A stretch of DNA of 64,000 nucleotides from the NCBI GenBank assembly GCA_963971225.1, contig OZ020269.1, positions 98,198,040 to 98,262,039 of the forward strand, written 5' to 3'. Below, piece by piece: positions 22,427 through 34,560 of this stretch. Position 1 is the stretch's first letter; each line of letters begins with the position of its first letter. The stretch is from Melieria omissa (lineage: Eukaryota > Arthropoda > Insecta > Diptera > Ulidiidae). Under the pieces are notes generated by a model that had not been told where the DNA came from, did no database searches, and saw nothing but the letters and a program-made list of their open reading frames with translations. Made by a program: the position numbers and the translations under genes.

Positions 22427-23031
22427 CAGGGTGTTTTTTTTAGAGGTATAGAACTTCGAATTGAAATAAAACACAAGAAAATCGTTTTAATGTCCATCAA
22501 TTTGGCTTTATTGGAAGGATAATTTTATGCCATTAATCTTTAAATATGATTTCGGGCATGTGGCCGTCGCGACTGGCTCGAATAAAGCCAATTCTACAGG
22601 TCCAATTTTCAAGTTGATGGACAAAGCTCCAATTGCTGTGCACGGTGGCGAATCGATTCATTCGGGTCCTCTTCAACATTTTGCTCTACAGCGGCAATTG
22701 TTTCTTCGGTGCGCACTGTTCGACGTCTCTGCGGATGCGTATTATCACATAGAGTAAACGTAGTGCGAAAACGACCCATGGGTAACCGAATTAATTGCTC
22801 TGATGGACGATGTCGACCATAAAATGGACGGAGCTTGCGGTAAACTTCGCGAACTGAACCATTAATTTCGAAATAAATTTGCACGATTTGCAAGCGTTGT
22901 TCTTTTGCCAACCTGTTCATGATGAAATGGTAAACCAAATTGAACATAAATGACATTAGAGTTGCCAGATTTGACCACAAAATGCCAGTTTTATCTCTAT
23001 TCGAAAAACAAACCTCTAAAAAAACACCCTA
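22427..23031 (-). mobile_element. rosa-like mariner, 605-bp deletion derivative (inverted copy)
   Basis: Flanked by TA at 22425-22426 and 23032-23033, ends CAGGGTGTTTTTTTTAGAGG and the matching complement. The minus-strand ORF from 22903 begins MNRLAKEQRLQIVQIYFE and ends at the same internal deletion point as the plus copy at 20607. The matching length shows that one deletion derivative has spread. Confidence 0.85.
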
Positions 23032-23324
23032 TACATCAATAGAAAGACATGAAAAAGACCTTTCGTTCGATGTCCATATCGTGTAAATCAGGCAAGCAAG
23101 GTCCATGTAGGCCAATTTTCGGTTCCTCCATGAGGGTTCACTTTACTGCATTTCTTCCAAAATTATTACTAATATTTTCTTATTACGCCCGTAAAATCAT
23201 CTCAAAGTCGAGCATCTAGACTAGAATACCCCCTTAAAAATACTTCTGGCAAGTAAAGGACATTGACACATGAGGTGTAAAACAGTCTGTTTGTGCTCCT
23301 CAGAATCACAACTAAACTTTCCCT

Positions 23325-23640
23325 AAGCTTTCCGCATGCCTACCAACAAAGCTGTGGCCCGTAAACACAAAGAGCGTTTTGCTGTTGTAGCTCAGGTTCA
23401 GCAGTGGCTTAGTGCGTCTCGTATTAAGCGATGACTAACTTTTCCTGACCATGCTACAAGTGGGTTCATTCATACGCATCTTGCTTAATATCCCAAGATA
23501 GTAGTGGATATAGTACTCGGTTGAGGTGCAGCCATACAGACGTGAGGGACCTGCTAAGGAAACATTGATGCCAAGACACGTGTCCTATCTGTCGAGCTTG
23601 TCAGCCTCACAGTTGCCCTCCATGGCTCTATGACTCGAAA
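23325..23640 (-). pseudogene. RNase H-bearing LINE remnant
   Basis: The minus strand reads HRAMEGNCEADKLDR, a stop, then DTCLGINVSLAGPSRLYGC, and further on FTGHSFVGRHAESLGKV. These are the last RNase H block and the region after it in I-type LINE polyproteins. Two in-frame stops show it is dead. It abuts the gypsy fragment. Confidence 0.6.
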
Positions 23641-24075
23641 TCCAGCAAATCGTAACACATGAACTCCTTGGGACAGTACTGCTCAGGATATTGTAGTATT
23701 GGTGTATAGGTGAACCTCTGTTTTAGTGTCTCGAAAGCAGTTTTACACTCGTCTGACCAAATGAAAGGTGTACCTTTCTTAAGAAGGGAGTTTAAACATT
23801 TGACTATTGATGCGAATTCTAGTATGAACCGTCTGAAGTAGTTGCAGAATGCAACACATCGACATACTGCATTGGCAATCATTGGTGTGGGATATTTTAG
23901 TACTGCTTCGTACTGCATTTTGTTGGGTCTATTCTGTGTGATTAAATGGCCCCAGTAGATTACTTCTGGTTTAAAACATTAGCATTTCCTTGCGTTTAGT
24001 TTCAGGTTGTATTGTTGTAGTCGGTTAAAAACTTTAATTAGATTTGAACTGTTCTGAGCCAAGTGCACTTAGTAC
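23641..24075 (-). pseudogene. Ty3/gypsy pol fragment (reverse transcriptase to RNase H)
   Basis: The minus strand reads LIKVFNRLQQYNLKLNARKC, a stop, then VIYWGHLITQ, CRCVAFCNYFRRFI and FIWSDECKTAFETLKQRF. This is the RT palm/thumb and start of the RNase H tether of a gypsy-group pol. Other parts and LTRs are not seen nearby. Confidence 0.85.
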
Positions 24076-24649
24076 TAGCACTGATTAAACAGTAATACTG
24101 AACGCGCGTCTCATACAAATTCAAAAATGTTAACCCATTAATGCCCACAGTTACATATACGTAACGGCAGCAACGATAGTTTAAAATGTTATTTATAGGT
24201 TGCATGTACATGCCTATTCATGTTTACACCCCATATGACATTGAAAATAGTTTAGCGAATGCTGTAAAATTCAAATTAAGTCAGAAACTCTTTTGATTTC
24301 TTTTTGAGCACAAGTTTTGCAATGAGGTAAATTTGAAATTAGTAAAAATAGCGATATGTCGACACGCAAACGGTAAAAAAGATTTATAAGAATTTAGTGA
24401 AAGTGTTTTGTGAAAAACTTTTTATGAAAAGTGATTCTTAAATATCTACAGTTTTATTAAAAAATGTTAAAATAAACGTTGAGGGCCCATGGGCTTTTCT
24501 GAGCAGCTTGCAATTGCACTGTTACGTATATGTAACTGTGGGCCATTCTCAGTACTTTTGTGTTTCTTGTCTAAGTTGCACATACGTAACAGTGGGCTAT
24601 TCTCAGTACTTTTCTAACGTAAGTACAAATGTAAATGTAAGATTTTCGT

Positions 24650-25870
24650 ATGCTTAGTAACGGATATTTGACACTGGATGAGGCCACTATATATTTGCAA
24701 GAGCTTGCAAGTGATGAGAAAGCAGATAATACAGTGGAAAAGTTGACAATTGAGCCGCCTAGTGGCCATATTTTGGAATCTGAAGAGGATTCTGAGGAAG
24801 AAAATAGCGGTGGAGTGCCAAAAAATTTGCCGAGAACACGATTAATGGAACCATGTGAGGTTATTGTGTGGCAATTGACAACAAATGAGGTTGAGACAGC
24901 AAGCTATTCAAGACGTGATAAATAATTCCTTCGCAAACTTACATACAGATATTATAGAGTCACCAAGTACTTCACAATGAACGTCTTTCGGGTCGCCCTC
25001 TTGTGGAGGAGCTATTTCACTGCCTATGTTTCAGAAGAAGAGCCATTGGAGCCTGGTGACGAACATTTTTCGGCAACAGCAATATGTACACCAACTGTCA
25101 ACATTCTTATTAAAAAAACATCAGTAAAGGCTGCTCAACGTATAAAAACTATTCATGCTCAACATGCTACAACTTCTATTGCTTGCATTACATTTGATCA
25201 CCAAAATTCTGGATCAAGTACGTCCACAGTAGAAAAACCATTGGCAAAATGTATGAATGGAAAGTGTACCAAAGTCAAACGTACCTACAAACCTTGTAAA
25301 CCTGTTATTTAGTGGTTCGAAGATGATGACATTAGGTGTCCGGAAATTTTTCCGGAGCCGAACTATTCCGATTGTAGTAATTTACATCCTCATCAGCTGT
25401 TGAGAAATTCTTCGACGACGAACTGATCCAGTTGCTGTGCGATGAAAGTAATAGCTATGCTGTGTGTTGAGGTCAAACAAACCCAAACATATGTAACTGT
25501 TGAAGAGATGCGAGTTTTTATTGGCGCTCGTGGAAAGAAGTGGTGGTTTTGCATTTTTTCATGGCTCAATGACGTGTTAATGCAAAATGCGTGGATCTTG
25601 CATCGCAAAGGAGGAAGCAGTATGACGCAACTTGATTTCCGTAGAGCCATTGCCGGACGCTATTGCACAACTCTTGGCACAATAAGACCACTCCAGAGCT
25701 TTTGTCGAACAACTGCGGCTGAGCCCGACTTCTCAAGCCGCTATGACTGCATTGGGCATTTATTGTAGAAACAATAGATAAAAAGAGGCGCCGCTGCGCT
25801 GGAATGAACTGCAAATCGCATCCCACTTCTTTGTGCAAAAAGTACCGAAAAGTACCATTATGCTACAAAT
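24650..25870 (+). pseudogene. piggyBac transposase with core deletion
   Basis: Frame 24650-24925 gives the acidic N-terminal part (LESEEDSEEENSGG). Around 25315-25440 the sequence reads WFEDDDIRCPEIFPEPNYSD and FDDELIQLLCDESNSYAV. Next come RGKKWWFCIFSWLNDVLMQN and GSSMTQLDFRRAIA, and finally the cysteine-rich tail KKRRRCAGMNCKSHPTSLC near 25780-25850. The catalytic Asp region between VFIGA and RGKKWW is missing, and several frameshifts are present. Confidence 0.85.
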
Positions 25871-26038
25871 CCATAATTTATTGTATCAACCGCATATGTA
25901 TTTCATTCACCTTTACCATCACAGTTCAATTTATACAAAGTTTTCATGTATTTTTAAGTACTAAGCTGTAAAATTTTCATTCAAACTAAAAAAATTTGTT
26001 CCACAAAAAAGTACTGGAATAGCCCACTGTTACATATA

Positions 26039-27621
26039 CACTCATGGACAAACTAATAGGTGTGAGCACTTTTATGTCAATATTTAGAAAGCGATTTAAG
26101 GAATTCAATTGACTACTTTTTATTTCGATGAGTAGCAGTAAAAACACAAAGAAAAGTATATATAAACGATTATTTATTCATTTTTTCAATATTGCTTGGA
26201 CAAAATATTAGGTGTAATAAAATAGGCAGCGAATGCACGGCTAAGTTTTAAACTTACATTAATTTTTAAAAGATAAACTTAGTAACGGTACTAGTTTCCT
26301 GTATAACCGCCATTATTTTGTAAAATTTTGCACACCCTTCTGGGCATAGACGCTATTAAGTTTTGGCAGGTCTCCAATGGTATTTTATAGCAAATATCCT
26401 GGACTTTCTGCCATAATTGGTTTTAGTTTTGGATATTAATTGTAGCCAATGGTTTTTCTAGATCATCCCCCACAAATTCTCAATGGGGTTTAGATCGAAG
26501 GACTGACTTGGCCATGTCAATACTGTCACGTTATTGTTCTTGGACCAAACATTCATTGCTGAAATTTCCAAATCAATCACATGTCTTCTTCAGCATAGGG
26601 GAGCATAACGTTTTGCAAAATGTTTTTGTGTACCGTACTGATCATGGTGTCCTTTATTAGATGAATAGGACCTACACCCCTGCCAAGAAAAATAATCCTA
26701 AGCCATGATGTTTCCCCCGCCATGCTTTATGGTCTTCTTGGTGAAGCGAATGTGGAATTACTTCCCTTTGGTCTTCGAACGTTCCTTCCGCAATTATTGC
26801 AAAACAAATTAATTTTTGTTTCATCACTCCAAAGGATGTTTCGCCACTTTTTCTCGCCCACAGGACCACACCATTCGGTTGATGGGTTGATGCAAATTCT
26901 TTTCTCATGGTTAAATGTCTTTTTCTAAGAAGAGGAACGTTGAGGGCTATTCTTCCAGGCAAATTTGAATCTATCAACCTAAGCCGAAACGTTCTGGAAC
27001 TGATCCGAAACGGCATATCAGCTAAAATTGCCTTTGACGACTTGAAGGGGTCCTGTTTGGCGAGCAAACCTATGCGATGTTCATCAGTTGCGCTAGTCAA
27101 TTAAGGACGCCCACATGTTTTCGCGCCGGATTTGAGCTTTAAAGCATTTGTAACAAACTTCTGAGACCAACACAATGCATTTGTTATAAATGTATTCGTT
27201 TTCCCAGACTTCTCAGCTCTTTCACAAGACGTCTTTCTTCTGGCGTGCAATGAGGTTTACGACCCATCTAAAAACGCAAAAATGCGTTACATTTTATCAC
27301 GAAATACTTTTTTTAACATATTAATTTTTGAGCCTTGGCAAATTATCGGTATATAGCACAGAGCAAACCAGCGAAGTAAAAGCAACGCTTCACACACCTA
27401 TTTTTTTGTCCAACATATTTTTTCACTGAAAACACAAAACGCATGCGCACAGTCAAATACGCAAATACATTTTTATGATTGACAAACTCAGTGTAAATAT
27501 AATTAAACATGTCGCAGGTGCTAGCAGATAACGGCAAAGTAGTTCTAAAAATACATTTTTCCCCGATAATTCGCAACATCTATCAATGGTACCTTCACAC
27601 CTATTATTTTGTCCATGAGTG
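26039..27621 (-). mobile_element. Tc1-like element nested in the piggyBac-like element
   Basis: The inverted ends are CACTCATGGACAAACTAATA and the complement of TATTATTTTGTCCATGAGTG, flanked by TA. The minus-strand transposase begins MGRKPHCTPEERRLVKEL near 27268. A later frame (26672-27100) covers the DNA-binding/linker region. Multiple stops and frameshifts are present. Confidence 0.85.
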
Positions 27622-27763
27622 TATGTAACGGCTTCCATAGCCCAATCCATACAAGTTACCAAACATTTTGTTTCTTATTTACGTTCCTGTTCATCATAAA
27701 GCATACGTCTCTAAATTTCAGGCCCCTAGCACTGCTAGATCACTGTGGACATTAATGGGTTAA

Positions 27764-28565
27764 TTAGATTGGTGATTCAAATCTTTTTTTCTTATAAAAT
27801 CATTTCGAAGAAACCGTGGCAAAAGGGGTTAAATCTTTTCCAGGCGCCGCAGCGCAGGAGATACTCCTCTATGGCTCCACTATGCTCCTCCGGAAAAATG
27901 CCAGATTGGCGCTTTTATGGGCAGTGTGAAGTGCCTCGTGGAAAATTTTGGGCTTCTCCCGTGTTTGAGTGCCAATTAGTACTCCGATTAAGGCGGGGAA
28001 TTTTAGTGGTAAGGAACTTACCAAATGGCTCAATATCGCACACACAAAATACAAACACTTTTCCTTCGCACGCACTTGCTTTGTACTTTTAGTAAATTTT
28101 GAACCAGCACCTTTGATCTTCACTTACGGTTTGAACGAGCCGTGTGATTTTGAATGCTTAAATAGCTCATTTTTGCATAATGGGCAAATCATTCGATATT
28201 AGCAAAAAAAAAATGGTTTATTGCCTTGTTTACGCAAAAGTGCTTCTGCAATGTACCAACAACTTGCCAGCAATACTGCAAAAGGAATGCGTTCACCAAC
28301 ACCACGGTGCATGCTGAGCTCAACTGCAGCGATGTGCGGTGTGTGCTGGGATGTGTGTGTACCAGTGTTGTGCGCGCTCGCTTAGTAGGAACAGTTGAAA
28401 CCGCTTCCACATTACTGACAAAGTAAGGTTTGATACAAGGTGCATAGCTAGTGCAATGATAGAAAAATGGAATGGTTGAATTTGAATTGAATAGAGTGAG
28501 AGTTGGATTGAATGAATATTGAATATTAAACTTGAGCGAACCGTAACAACGTATAAAACCAAAAC
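27764..28565. other. Intergenic, no gene recognised
   Basis: Open frames on both strands here (for example 27745-28092 and 28189-28626) lack similarity to anything I recognise and overlap each other. A short repeat-like string GGCGCCGCAGCGCAGGAG is at 27843. It precedes the foldback element that ends just before gene B. Confidence 0.4.
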
Positions 28566-29558
28566 TTCCCAGCGAACAATAAGACAAACGCGTTTGGAAA
28601 CGAATTGCTTGTAAACAAGTTCGCAAACGTTTTGCAAACTTATAAATCGTAAATGTTTTCCAAACTTATTTTCAATGAATTAATAAACATTTTCTAAACT
28701 TACATGCGCAAGTGTTTTCCAAATTTATTCCAAACTTTCCCAATGTTTTAATAGGCAAACACATTTGGGAACAATTTGCTTGAAAGCGAGTTGGCAAACA
28801 TTTTCCAAGCTTACAAATTGGAGGTTTCAAAATTCAAACAAAAATTGTAAGTTCATTGATTTTTAAATGAAATTTCTCGTTTGTTGTCGTGCGTTTCCAG
28901 TGTGAGGACTTCAGCTCAATCAGAGTATGTAGGTATACAAGTACCGCAATTTGTAAAATAATTTACAACTATTTATTAATAACAGTTTTCCTTTATAGAT
29001 GCAGCCAGTGCTAAACTTATTGACGAGGACGTTTAAGTTCATGTCACTAAGGCCTTTTTCCAATTTGCCAAAAATAGACAGAAACACAAAGCAATCAAAA
29101 GTCGTATAATAAAATTAATTGAAAAATTTAGGAACTTTTTTAATTGCTACACCGCGAACAATTTGCATTTGGAATAAACTTACTGCAAGCTTACACACGC
29201 AAGCATTTTATTTGGAATAAGCTTGCGAAGTGTTTGAAAAATGTTTGGATCTAGTTTTAAGGCAAACGGAATTGATCCTCATTGACAAGCTCATTCCAAA
29301 TGTGATGCAAGCTTGATGCAAATGTCTAATAAGTTTATTATAAGCTTATAATAAACGTTTACAAAATGTTTGGATTATGTTTGTCTAAAACGTTTGCATT
29401 AAGTTTCTAGAAATACGTTTTTCTGCAAGGGTCAATTCCGTTTGCATAACAATTGGATCCAAACATTTTTCAAACATTTCGCAAGCTTATTCCAAATAAA
29501 AGGCTTGCGTGTGTAAGCTTGCAGTAAGTTTATTCCAAATGCAAATTGTTCGCTGGGT
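28566..29558. mobile_element. Foldback element with TIR CCCAGCGAACAAT, upstream of gene B
   Basis: The outer ends are CCCAGCGAACAAT at 28566 and ATTGTTCGCTGGG at 29546. Within it, 29147-29290 (starting GCGAACAATTTGCATTTGG) is nearly a perfect inverted copy of about 29425-29556, forming a long hairpin. The left half is full of degenerate AAACGTTTGCAAAC-like strings. The right end lies 32 nt before exon 4 of gene B, so it replaces exons 1-3. Confidence 0.7.
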
Positions 29559-29590
29559 TATAATTCTGTTCTTATCACAAATCTATTTAG

Positions 29591-30320
29591 CCAGGAAAAT
29601 GTTGAAGCGACAATGAAAATAATGCAATCAGATGAACCGCTGCTGCTGCCATTCACCTTCGACTTTGACAGTTTGCTGCAAGACAAGTCGCTGCCGGCAG
29701 CATTGTCAGACTCTCGGTACATCTTCAACACGATGTGGTGGCGGCAGCTGCGCCTCGGCAATTGGCGTCTTTTCCTGAATGCACTGGCAGAACGCGCCCA
29801 AGATGTCAGTTATATGGTCCACACGGGCGCCCACGGACGCATTTCCATACCAGCCATCGAAAGCAATTGCAAAAAAAATACAACATTAGCTGTGGGACCC
29901 CCCGATACGCGTGTCTATGCGCCGGCCTACATCTGGTCCTATATAAAGTCTCTGGAAAAGGGTATAGTCGAGGAGTTTGTGGTCATCGCACACAACTCGC
30001 CCTATGTACGTTTCAAATTCACTCTCATCAAACAACAACTGGACCACTTTTTTGACGAATATTTTCCATTACAGGTCGAAGAGCCAAGCTCGCATACATT
30101 CTGCACGGACATGTGCGATGAAATCGAGTGGCTGAAGAACAGCGACTTTGGCCGGATGTGTCGCAAGACCATGTTGGGCTATGCATTTTGTTGCAGACCC
30201 GCCGAGGTGGCCGCCATCATTGACAACTTTCCCGTTAGCGGAACAAACGTGTTTGTGCCAACAACAACAATAATGCCAACTCCACAGAGCACCGAAAGCA
30301 CTTCGAATTTTGTAATTTAA
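29591..30320 (+). pseudogene. Gene B: nuclease-like copy, exons 4 and 5 only
   Basis: Exon 4 is 29591-30005 and exon 5 is 30075-30320, with the same acceptor (TATTTAG), phases and 69-nt intron (30006-30074) as the complete copies. The encoded part runs from QENVEATMKIMQSDEPLLL to the C-terminus TSTESTSNFVI-like end and is intact, with NTMWWRQLRLGNW and the CDEIEWL block. Unlike the other copies, the intron has no stop in frame because the CTAAC branch point reads CAAAC. Exons 1-3 and the promoter are gone, replaced by a foldback element. The polyadenylation signal AATAAA is at 30402. The exon 5 frame is undamaged, unlike A and C. Expression would need a new promoter. Confidence 0.8.
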
Positions 30321-30659
30321 AATTAATTTTGATGATAGGCCACAAGTTGGCAAAGTATAAAAGTTGGCAACATAAATTTATCAATTTTGCACTTAGATCA
30401 CAATAAATGCTATCTTACAAAAAATAAATTCAACTATTGTTTTAATATAAATAATAGTGGATTTCAAAAATACAGGATTCCCTCGTTTTTTGCAATGCCG
30501 TTTTTTTTTTATTTCAAAAAAATTTGAGGAAAAAAGTAATCTGAAATGTATGTAAATGGTGAAAATTTAAAACTGACGTTTGAACAATTCGTGGCATTTA
30601 CAAATAAGCAAATCTTCCAGGGCGCATTTCTAGAATTGCTTTTCACAGTAGCTTCACAA

Positions 30660-31690
30660 TTATATTTTTTAATAGAAGGGCGCCGCGGCTTTGCACGTAG
30701 CAAAAACAAATTAAGTTTTTCTTAAGCCTTTGTTGATCCCGTCAGATTTTCATGAAAAAATACTTAACTAATTATTTCTCATTTGAATTGCTTTCATCAC
30801 ATTTGAAGTCAATTGGCGCATTAAATCTTGCTTCTCCACACAAAAAAATTTGTATTTTCAAACAAATAAAAAACACCAAGAATACTTTCACCATGTTTGA
30901 AATCAAAAGGCCTATAAAAGGCCTTGTTTTTCTCCATACTAACTCTAAACTCGTTGATGTCATACTTTGATTTTCGAAAAAAATAAAAAACACGTATCGA
31001 ATTATTTCGCATTTTAAGTGTTTTTACTAAGTTTGAAGTCAAAGGGCCCATTAATTTATGTTTTTCACAGTTTCTCCATATTTTGTTTTACCAGTCGCTG
31101 ACCCCGTCAGTTTTTTATTTTCGAAAAATAATTATTTTCGAACAAAAAACACGCATCGAATTATTTATCTCTAAAAGTGCTTTCACCAAGTTAGAAGTCA
31201 AAAGAAGTAAAAAATCATATTTCTACATACTAATTTTTAACCTTTGATTCACCCTTTTGAGTTTTGATTTTCCAAAAAAATTAGAAACACGTGTCAAATT
31301 ATTTTTCATTTCAAGTGTTTTCACCATCTTTGAAGTCCATGGGCCAATCAATTCAAGGTTTTTCGTAGTTTTTCGTGTGCAAACTTTAACCATTGGTACA
31401 CCCCGTTAATTTTTGATTTTCGAAAAATTGAAAAATAAGTGTCGAATTATTTTTAGTTTAGAATATTTTCACCAAGTTTGAAATCAATAGGTCCATTAAA
31501 TCAACTTTTGTCACACAACAGCTTAACTAATGTTTTGCCCTTTTAGACCCCGAATTTCCAAAAATTCCGTCTAGCGTAGGTTTATTTTTCACGATGTACC
31601 TAGTTTTAATTTAATGTTTTTAGCTTTAGTGGTTTGGGTTGGGCCATGATGAATCAGTCATTCAGTTAGTCAATCAGGACAAACAATTAA
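30660..31690 (+). repeat. Dispersed repeat with ~150-bp internal subrepeats
   Basis: It starts with GGGCGCCGCGGCTTTGCACG near 30678 and ends with a run of CAGTCATTCAGTTAGTCAATC near 31650. Between them five or six degenerate units repeat the string GACCCCGTYAGATTTTGATTTTCGAAAAA ... TTTGAAGTCAA. The same overall layout is at 55222-56815. It has no coding capacity. Superfamily unknown to me. Confidence 0.65.
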
Positions 31691-31974
31691 CATACATATG
31701 GGCATCTCCCAGTGGCACGGACGCGACATTCGCACGCTTTCAATTACACCAAAAACAAGAAAGAAACACAAAAAGTCGATATGTTTCTTTAGTGTTCTAA
31801 CGCCCTGAAATGGTGCTACATTTTAGAAATATATTTGAAAGATTTAGTACAAATTAGTACAAAATAAAAAGCAATTATGCAATGAAACGGACGCGACAAA
31901 AAAAAGAAGTTTTTTTGAAGCTCTTATAGAAATATACAAAATTTAGCGATTTTTGGGAACTTTTTTTTTATATA

Positions 31975-33340
31975 CACCCCGTTTCAAAATTATAACCGCA
32001 TTAGATTTTTACTAATATCTTTTGTTGTGGGCATCAGAACAAGTTTCTACTTTTACCATTAGATAAGTGTGTTGACAACAATTGTTTGATATAACGAACA
32101 AGAACAACAACAACATTCACACACACAAAAATTTACATGCGGGAAATACCGCTGTTTCAAAATTATAACCGCATTTAATTTTTTGATCAGAATACATGTT
32201 TATTGTAAATTTTAGTAATGGGTTATGTTTCCATTTGTTGGTATAAGCTCAAAAATTCTATCTGACATTGAGTCAAATAAATGTTGGCTGAATGAGTCCC
32301 AAGCTTGCAAAATAGCTTCTTGCACCTCTTCCTTCGTTGAATATTGGGTATTTCTTCCATAAACAATGCGTACTAAGGCACCCCATACATTTTCCATTGT
32401 ATTGAGGTCAGGAGGAAGTGACGGCCACTCAAGAACGCTAATGTTATGGCTTTGAAACCAACGCAAAGTAGCTCGTGATACGTGGCAAGCCGCATTGTCT
32501 TGTTGAAATACGAGTGATTCGTCCGCATGGTCATTCAGAAATGGCAATAAATTTGTAGTTAACACACCAATGTATTCTTCTGAGTTCATCCGAGTGGTTG
32601 GAAAATGGAGATTGAGCTTTCCGAGGACACTAACTGCACCCCATACCTTTAGTGACCCACCACCGAAATTTCTTTTTGAAAAATATCGTTATTCGTGTCG
32701 TAAATCCCCCCAGTATCCATTGTAGCCATCTGGGCCATCCAGATTGAACTTCTTCTCATCAGAAAAGATGATCTTAAAAGAAAATTTTAAGAAATCGTCA
32801 ATGTGCAAAAAGCTAAAATTTTTACGAAAACCATTCCTGATTCCAATTACATGCCATATTGCTACGAGCGAATTGTTTTCGTTTCTTCGTATGTTTGCTG
32901 GTTAGTCGAGGTGCTGGTTTCATTTTGGAAAACTGAATGTTCTCGGAACTCTTTAAAACGCGGTGAATTGTGCTTCGAGAAACATCAAAGTCGCATTCTG
33001 CCTTTATTTCTCGCAAGCTTTTCGTGGTGTTGCTAGCAGTTCTTAAAACACGACGCACTTCATAATCGCCGAGAAGTTTGTTGCGGCCACGCTGATGGTT
33101 TTTGGATCCATAATTTTCTTTATCTTGCAAAAAATTTCGCACATCTCGATCACTTCTCCCGATTAAGCGACTTATTTCTCGAAAAGACCTTTTTTTCCCG
33201 AAAAAAAACGCTTCGATTTGCCCTTTTTCACGGTCGGTCAACTCTGTGTCACGTGACATTTTGTAAATGAGTGGAAGAAATGGGCTACCTTTTCTGATTT
33301 ACTAAAAAAATTCGTGTGCGGTTATAATTTTGAAACAGCG
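31975..33340 (-). mobile_element. Tc1-like element with IR/DR ends
   Basis: GTTTCAAAATTATAACCGCA occurs at about 31981 and 32154, and its complement ends at 33340. Two direct copies on the left and one inverted copy on the right suggest an IR/DR arrangement with the outer right repeat lost. Confidence 0.75.
32212..33259 (-). pseudogene. Tc1 transposase (DD34E), nearly complete
   Basis: The minus strand starts MSRDTELTDREKGQIEAFFF at 33259 with two helix-turn-helix motifs. It continues with IIFSDEKKFNLDGPDG (first Asp), VFQQDNAACHVS (second Asp) and PPDLNTMENVWG (Glu), with 34 residues between the last two, so DD34E. It ends at 32212. Damage is limited to a frameshift near 32820 and a TAA near 32692. 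Confidence 0.9.
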
Positions 33341-33500
33341 TTTTTTTTTGAAGTTATGGATTTGGTAACAGAATTTTTCTGTTTGCTTGAATACCACGCC
33401 CATCACTAAATCGTATGACTAATTAAATTCGACTAATCGACTATTTCTATTCAGAAATAACAATTAACGATTTTGTGTTTCACTGGGCAGACACAGATTA

Positions 33501-34233
33501 TGTAAGGTTAGACATGAGTACTTGCCACTCCCACTACGATAATAAGAATCGGCTATATTCGGTATCTTTCTACAAAGCTATTTGGTGTTTAGTTGATTCT
33601 GTGTTTTATTGAGGGGAAAAGGGCTTTGCAACAGCAATAACGGTTTTATACGGCCTGATAGATGTTACTCAATTGTTTAAATATGTTCAGTGGCTGGTTT
33701 GCCACTGAAGTCTGAATCGGCACTTGAACCGATTCAGAAGGATTGAGTTGAGACCTGACTTGGCACTTGAACCAGTTCAGGATGAGGTGGTTGGAGTCTG
33801 AATCGGCACTTGAACCAATTCAGCCCTGAGTCAAAAAACAAGCGTGTTGAATGGTGGTTGTTTTCCAATTGCCTGTGTTTATTAGAAATTTCTTTTGGCT
33901 TTTATAATCTTTCCAATGTCAAACGTTCTCACGGGCACGTTGGACCTCGTTGCTGACTTAGCATTCCCACGCTTGCCCAAACTGATTACGCTGCTTCTGC
34001 TTATGCTGCGATTAACTAAGTGAAATTTGAGTGTGCAAAATGCATTGACTGTCGAATGGAATTTGCGTGTGCAAAGTGCATTGACTGTCGAATGCATTGA
34101 CTGTCGAATTGACCTTGAGTATGCAAAATGAATTCACTCCCGAATGTTGGATAACACTGGCACGTGATATTAACACTTGCAGCGGTGGGAATCGAGCCCA
34201 ATTCTGCCGTGGGAACGTTTGACATTGTTTACA
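33501..34233 (-). mobile_element. Probable solo LTR
   Basis: Read on the minus strand it begins TGTAAACAATG and ends CTAACCTTACA, with a TATAAAA box (complement near 33650) and AATAAA (near 33605) downstream. This is the U3-R-U5 order. It contains two tandem arrays: three hairpin units of CTGAATCGG/CCGATTCAG type (33711-33820) and three to four units of TGCATTGACTGTCGAATG (34030-34115). No clear target duplication was found, so the borders are approximate. Confidence 0.45.
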
Positions 34234-34259
34234 TAATATTTATATGTGCAGAGTCTGAA

Positions 34260-34560
34260 CAAAATATATAATTTATATAGTTTTCGATCACGTTTTGATT
34301 TTTGTTGTTAAATTTATATTTTCTTATCAAATAAGCCAATGATTTGTTCATAAAATTAAAAAAAACCAAAAAAAGTTTCATGCATTTTTACTCCTTTGCG
34401 GACCATTGTACGATATATCGTACAAAATTGATGAAGCTGTTATTCTCAACCAAAATTATTTTTTTATATTTTCTTGTATTTTATTGCTAAAATGTTCAAT
34501 GAGAGTCAATATTTTGAAAAAAAATGGTATCTCAAGAAATGCGGAAATTTACCGGAAATC
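34260..34560 (+). repeat. Dispersed repeat with perfect 20-bp palindrome
   Basis: Second copy of the block at 21240-21555. TTGTACGATATATCGTACAA (34406-34425) is a perfect palindrome placed right after CTCCTTTGCGGACCA. Confidence 0.6.

Larger units (their letters stand above)
24134..27759 (+). mobile_element. piggyBac-like element (contains a nested Tc1)
   Basis: It starts CCCATTAATGCCCACAGT and ends with the complement of CCCATTAATGTCCACAGT, flanked by TTAA at 24130-24133 and 27760-27763. A palindrome (GTTACATATACGTAAC, 24150-24165) sits 16 nt inside the left end and CTAGCACTGCTAG (27726-27738) inside the right end. GTTACGTATATGTAAC recurs near 24520. Without the nested Tc1 the element is about 2.0 kb. 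Confidence 0.9.

Noticed and set aside
28189..28637. Two overlapping minus-strand ORFs of 105-145 codons
   Set aside because: No domain, signal or splice context. Composition is that of random frames over AT-rich DNA.
29613..30320. 235-codon uninterrupted ORF in gene B
   Set aside because: It reads through a canonical 69-nt intron (GTACGT...ACAG) that is spliced in phase 0 in the other copies. The ATG at 29613 is internal to exon 4.
33711..34115. Short repeats resembling a CRISPR array
   Set aside because: Units are degenerate, without unique spacers, and lie in an LTR-like block of an insect genome.
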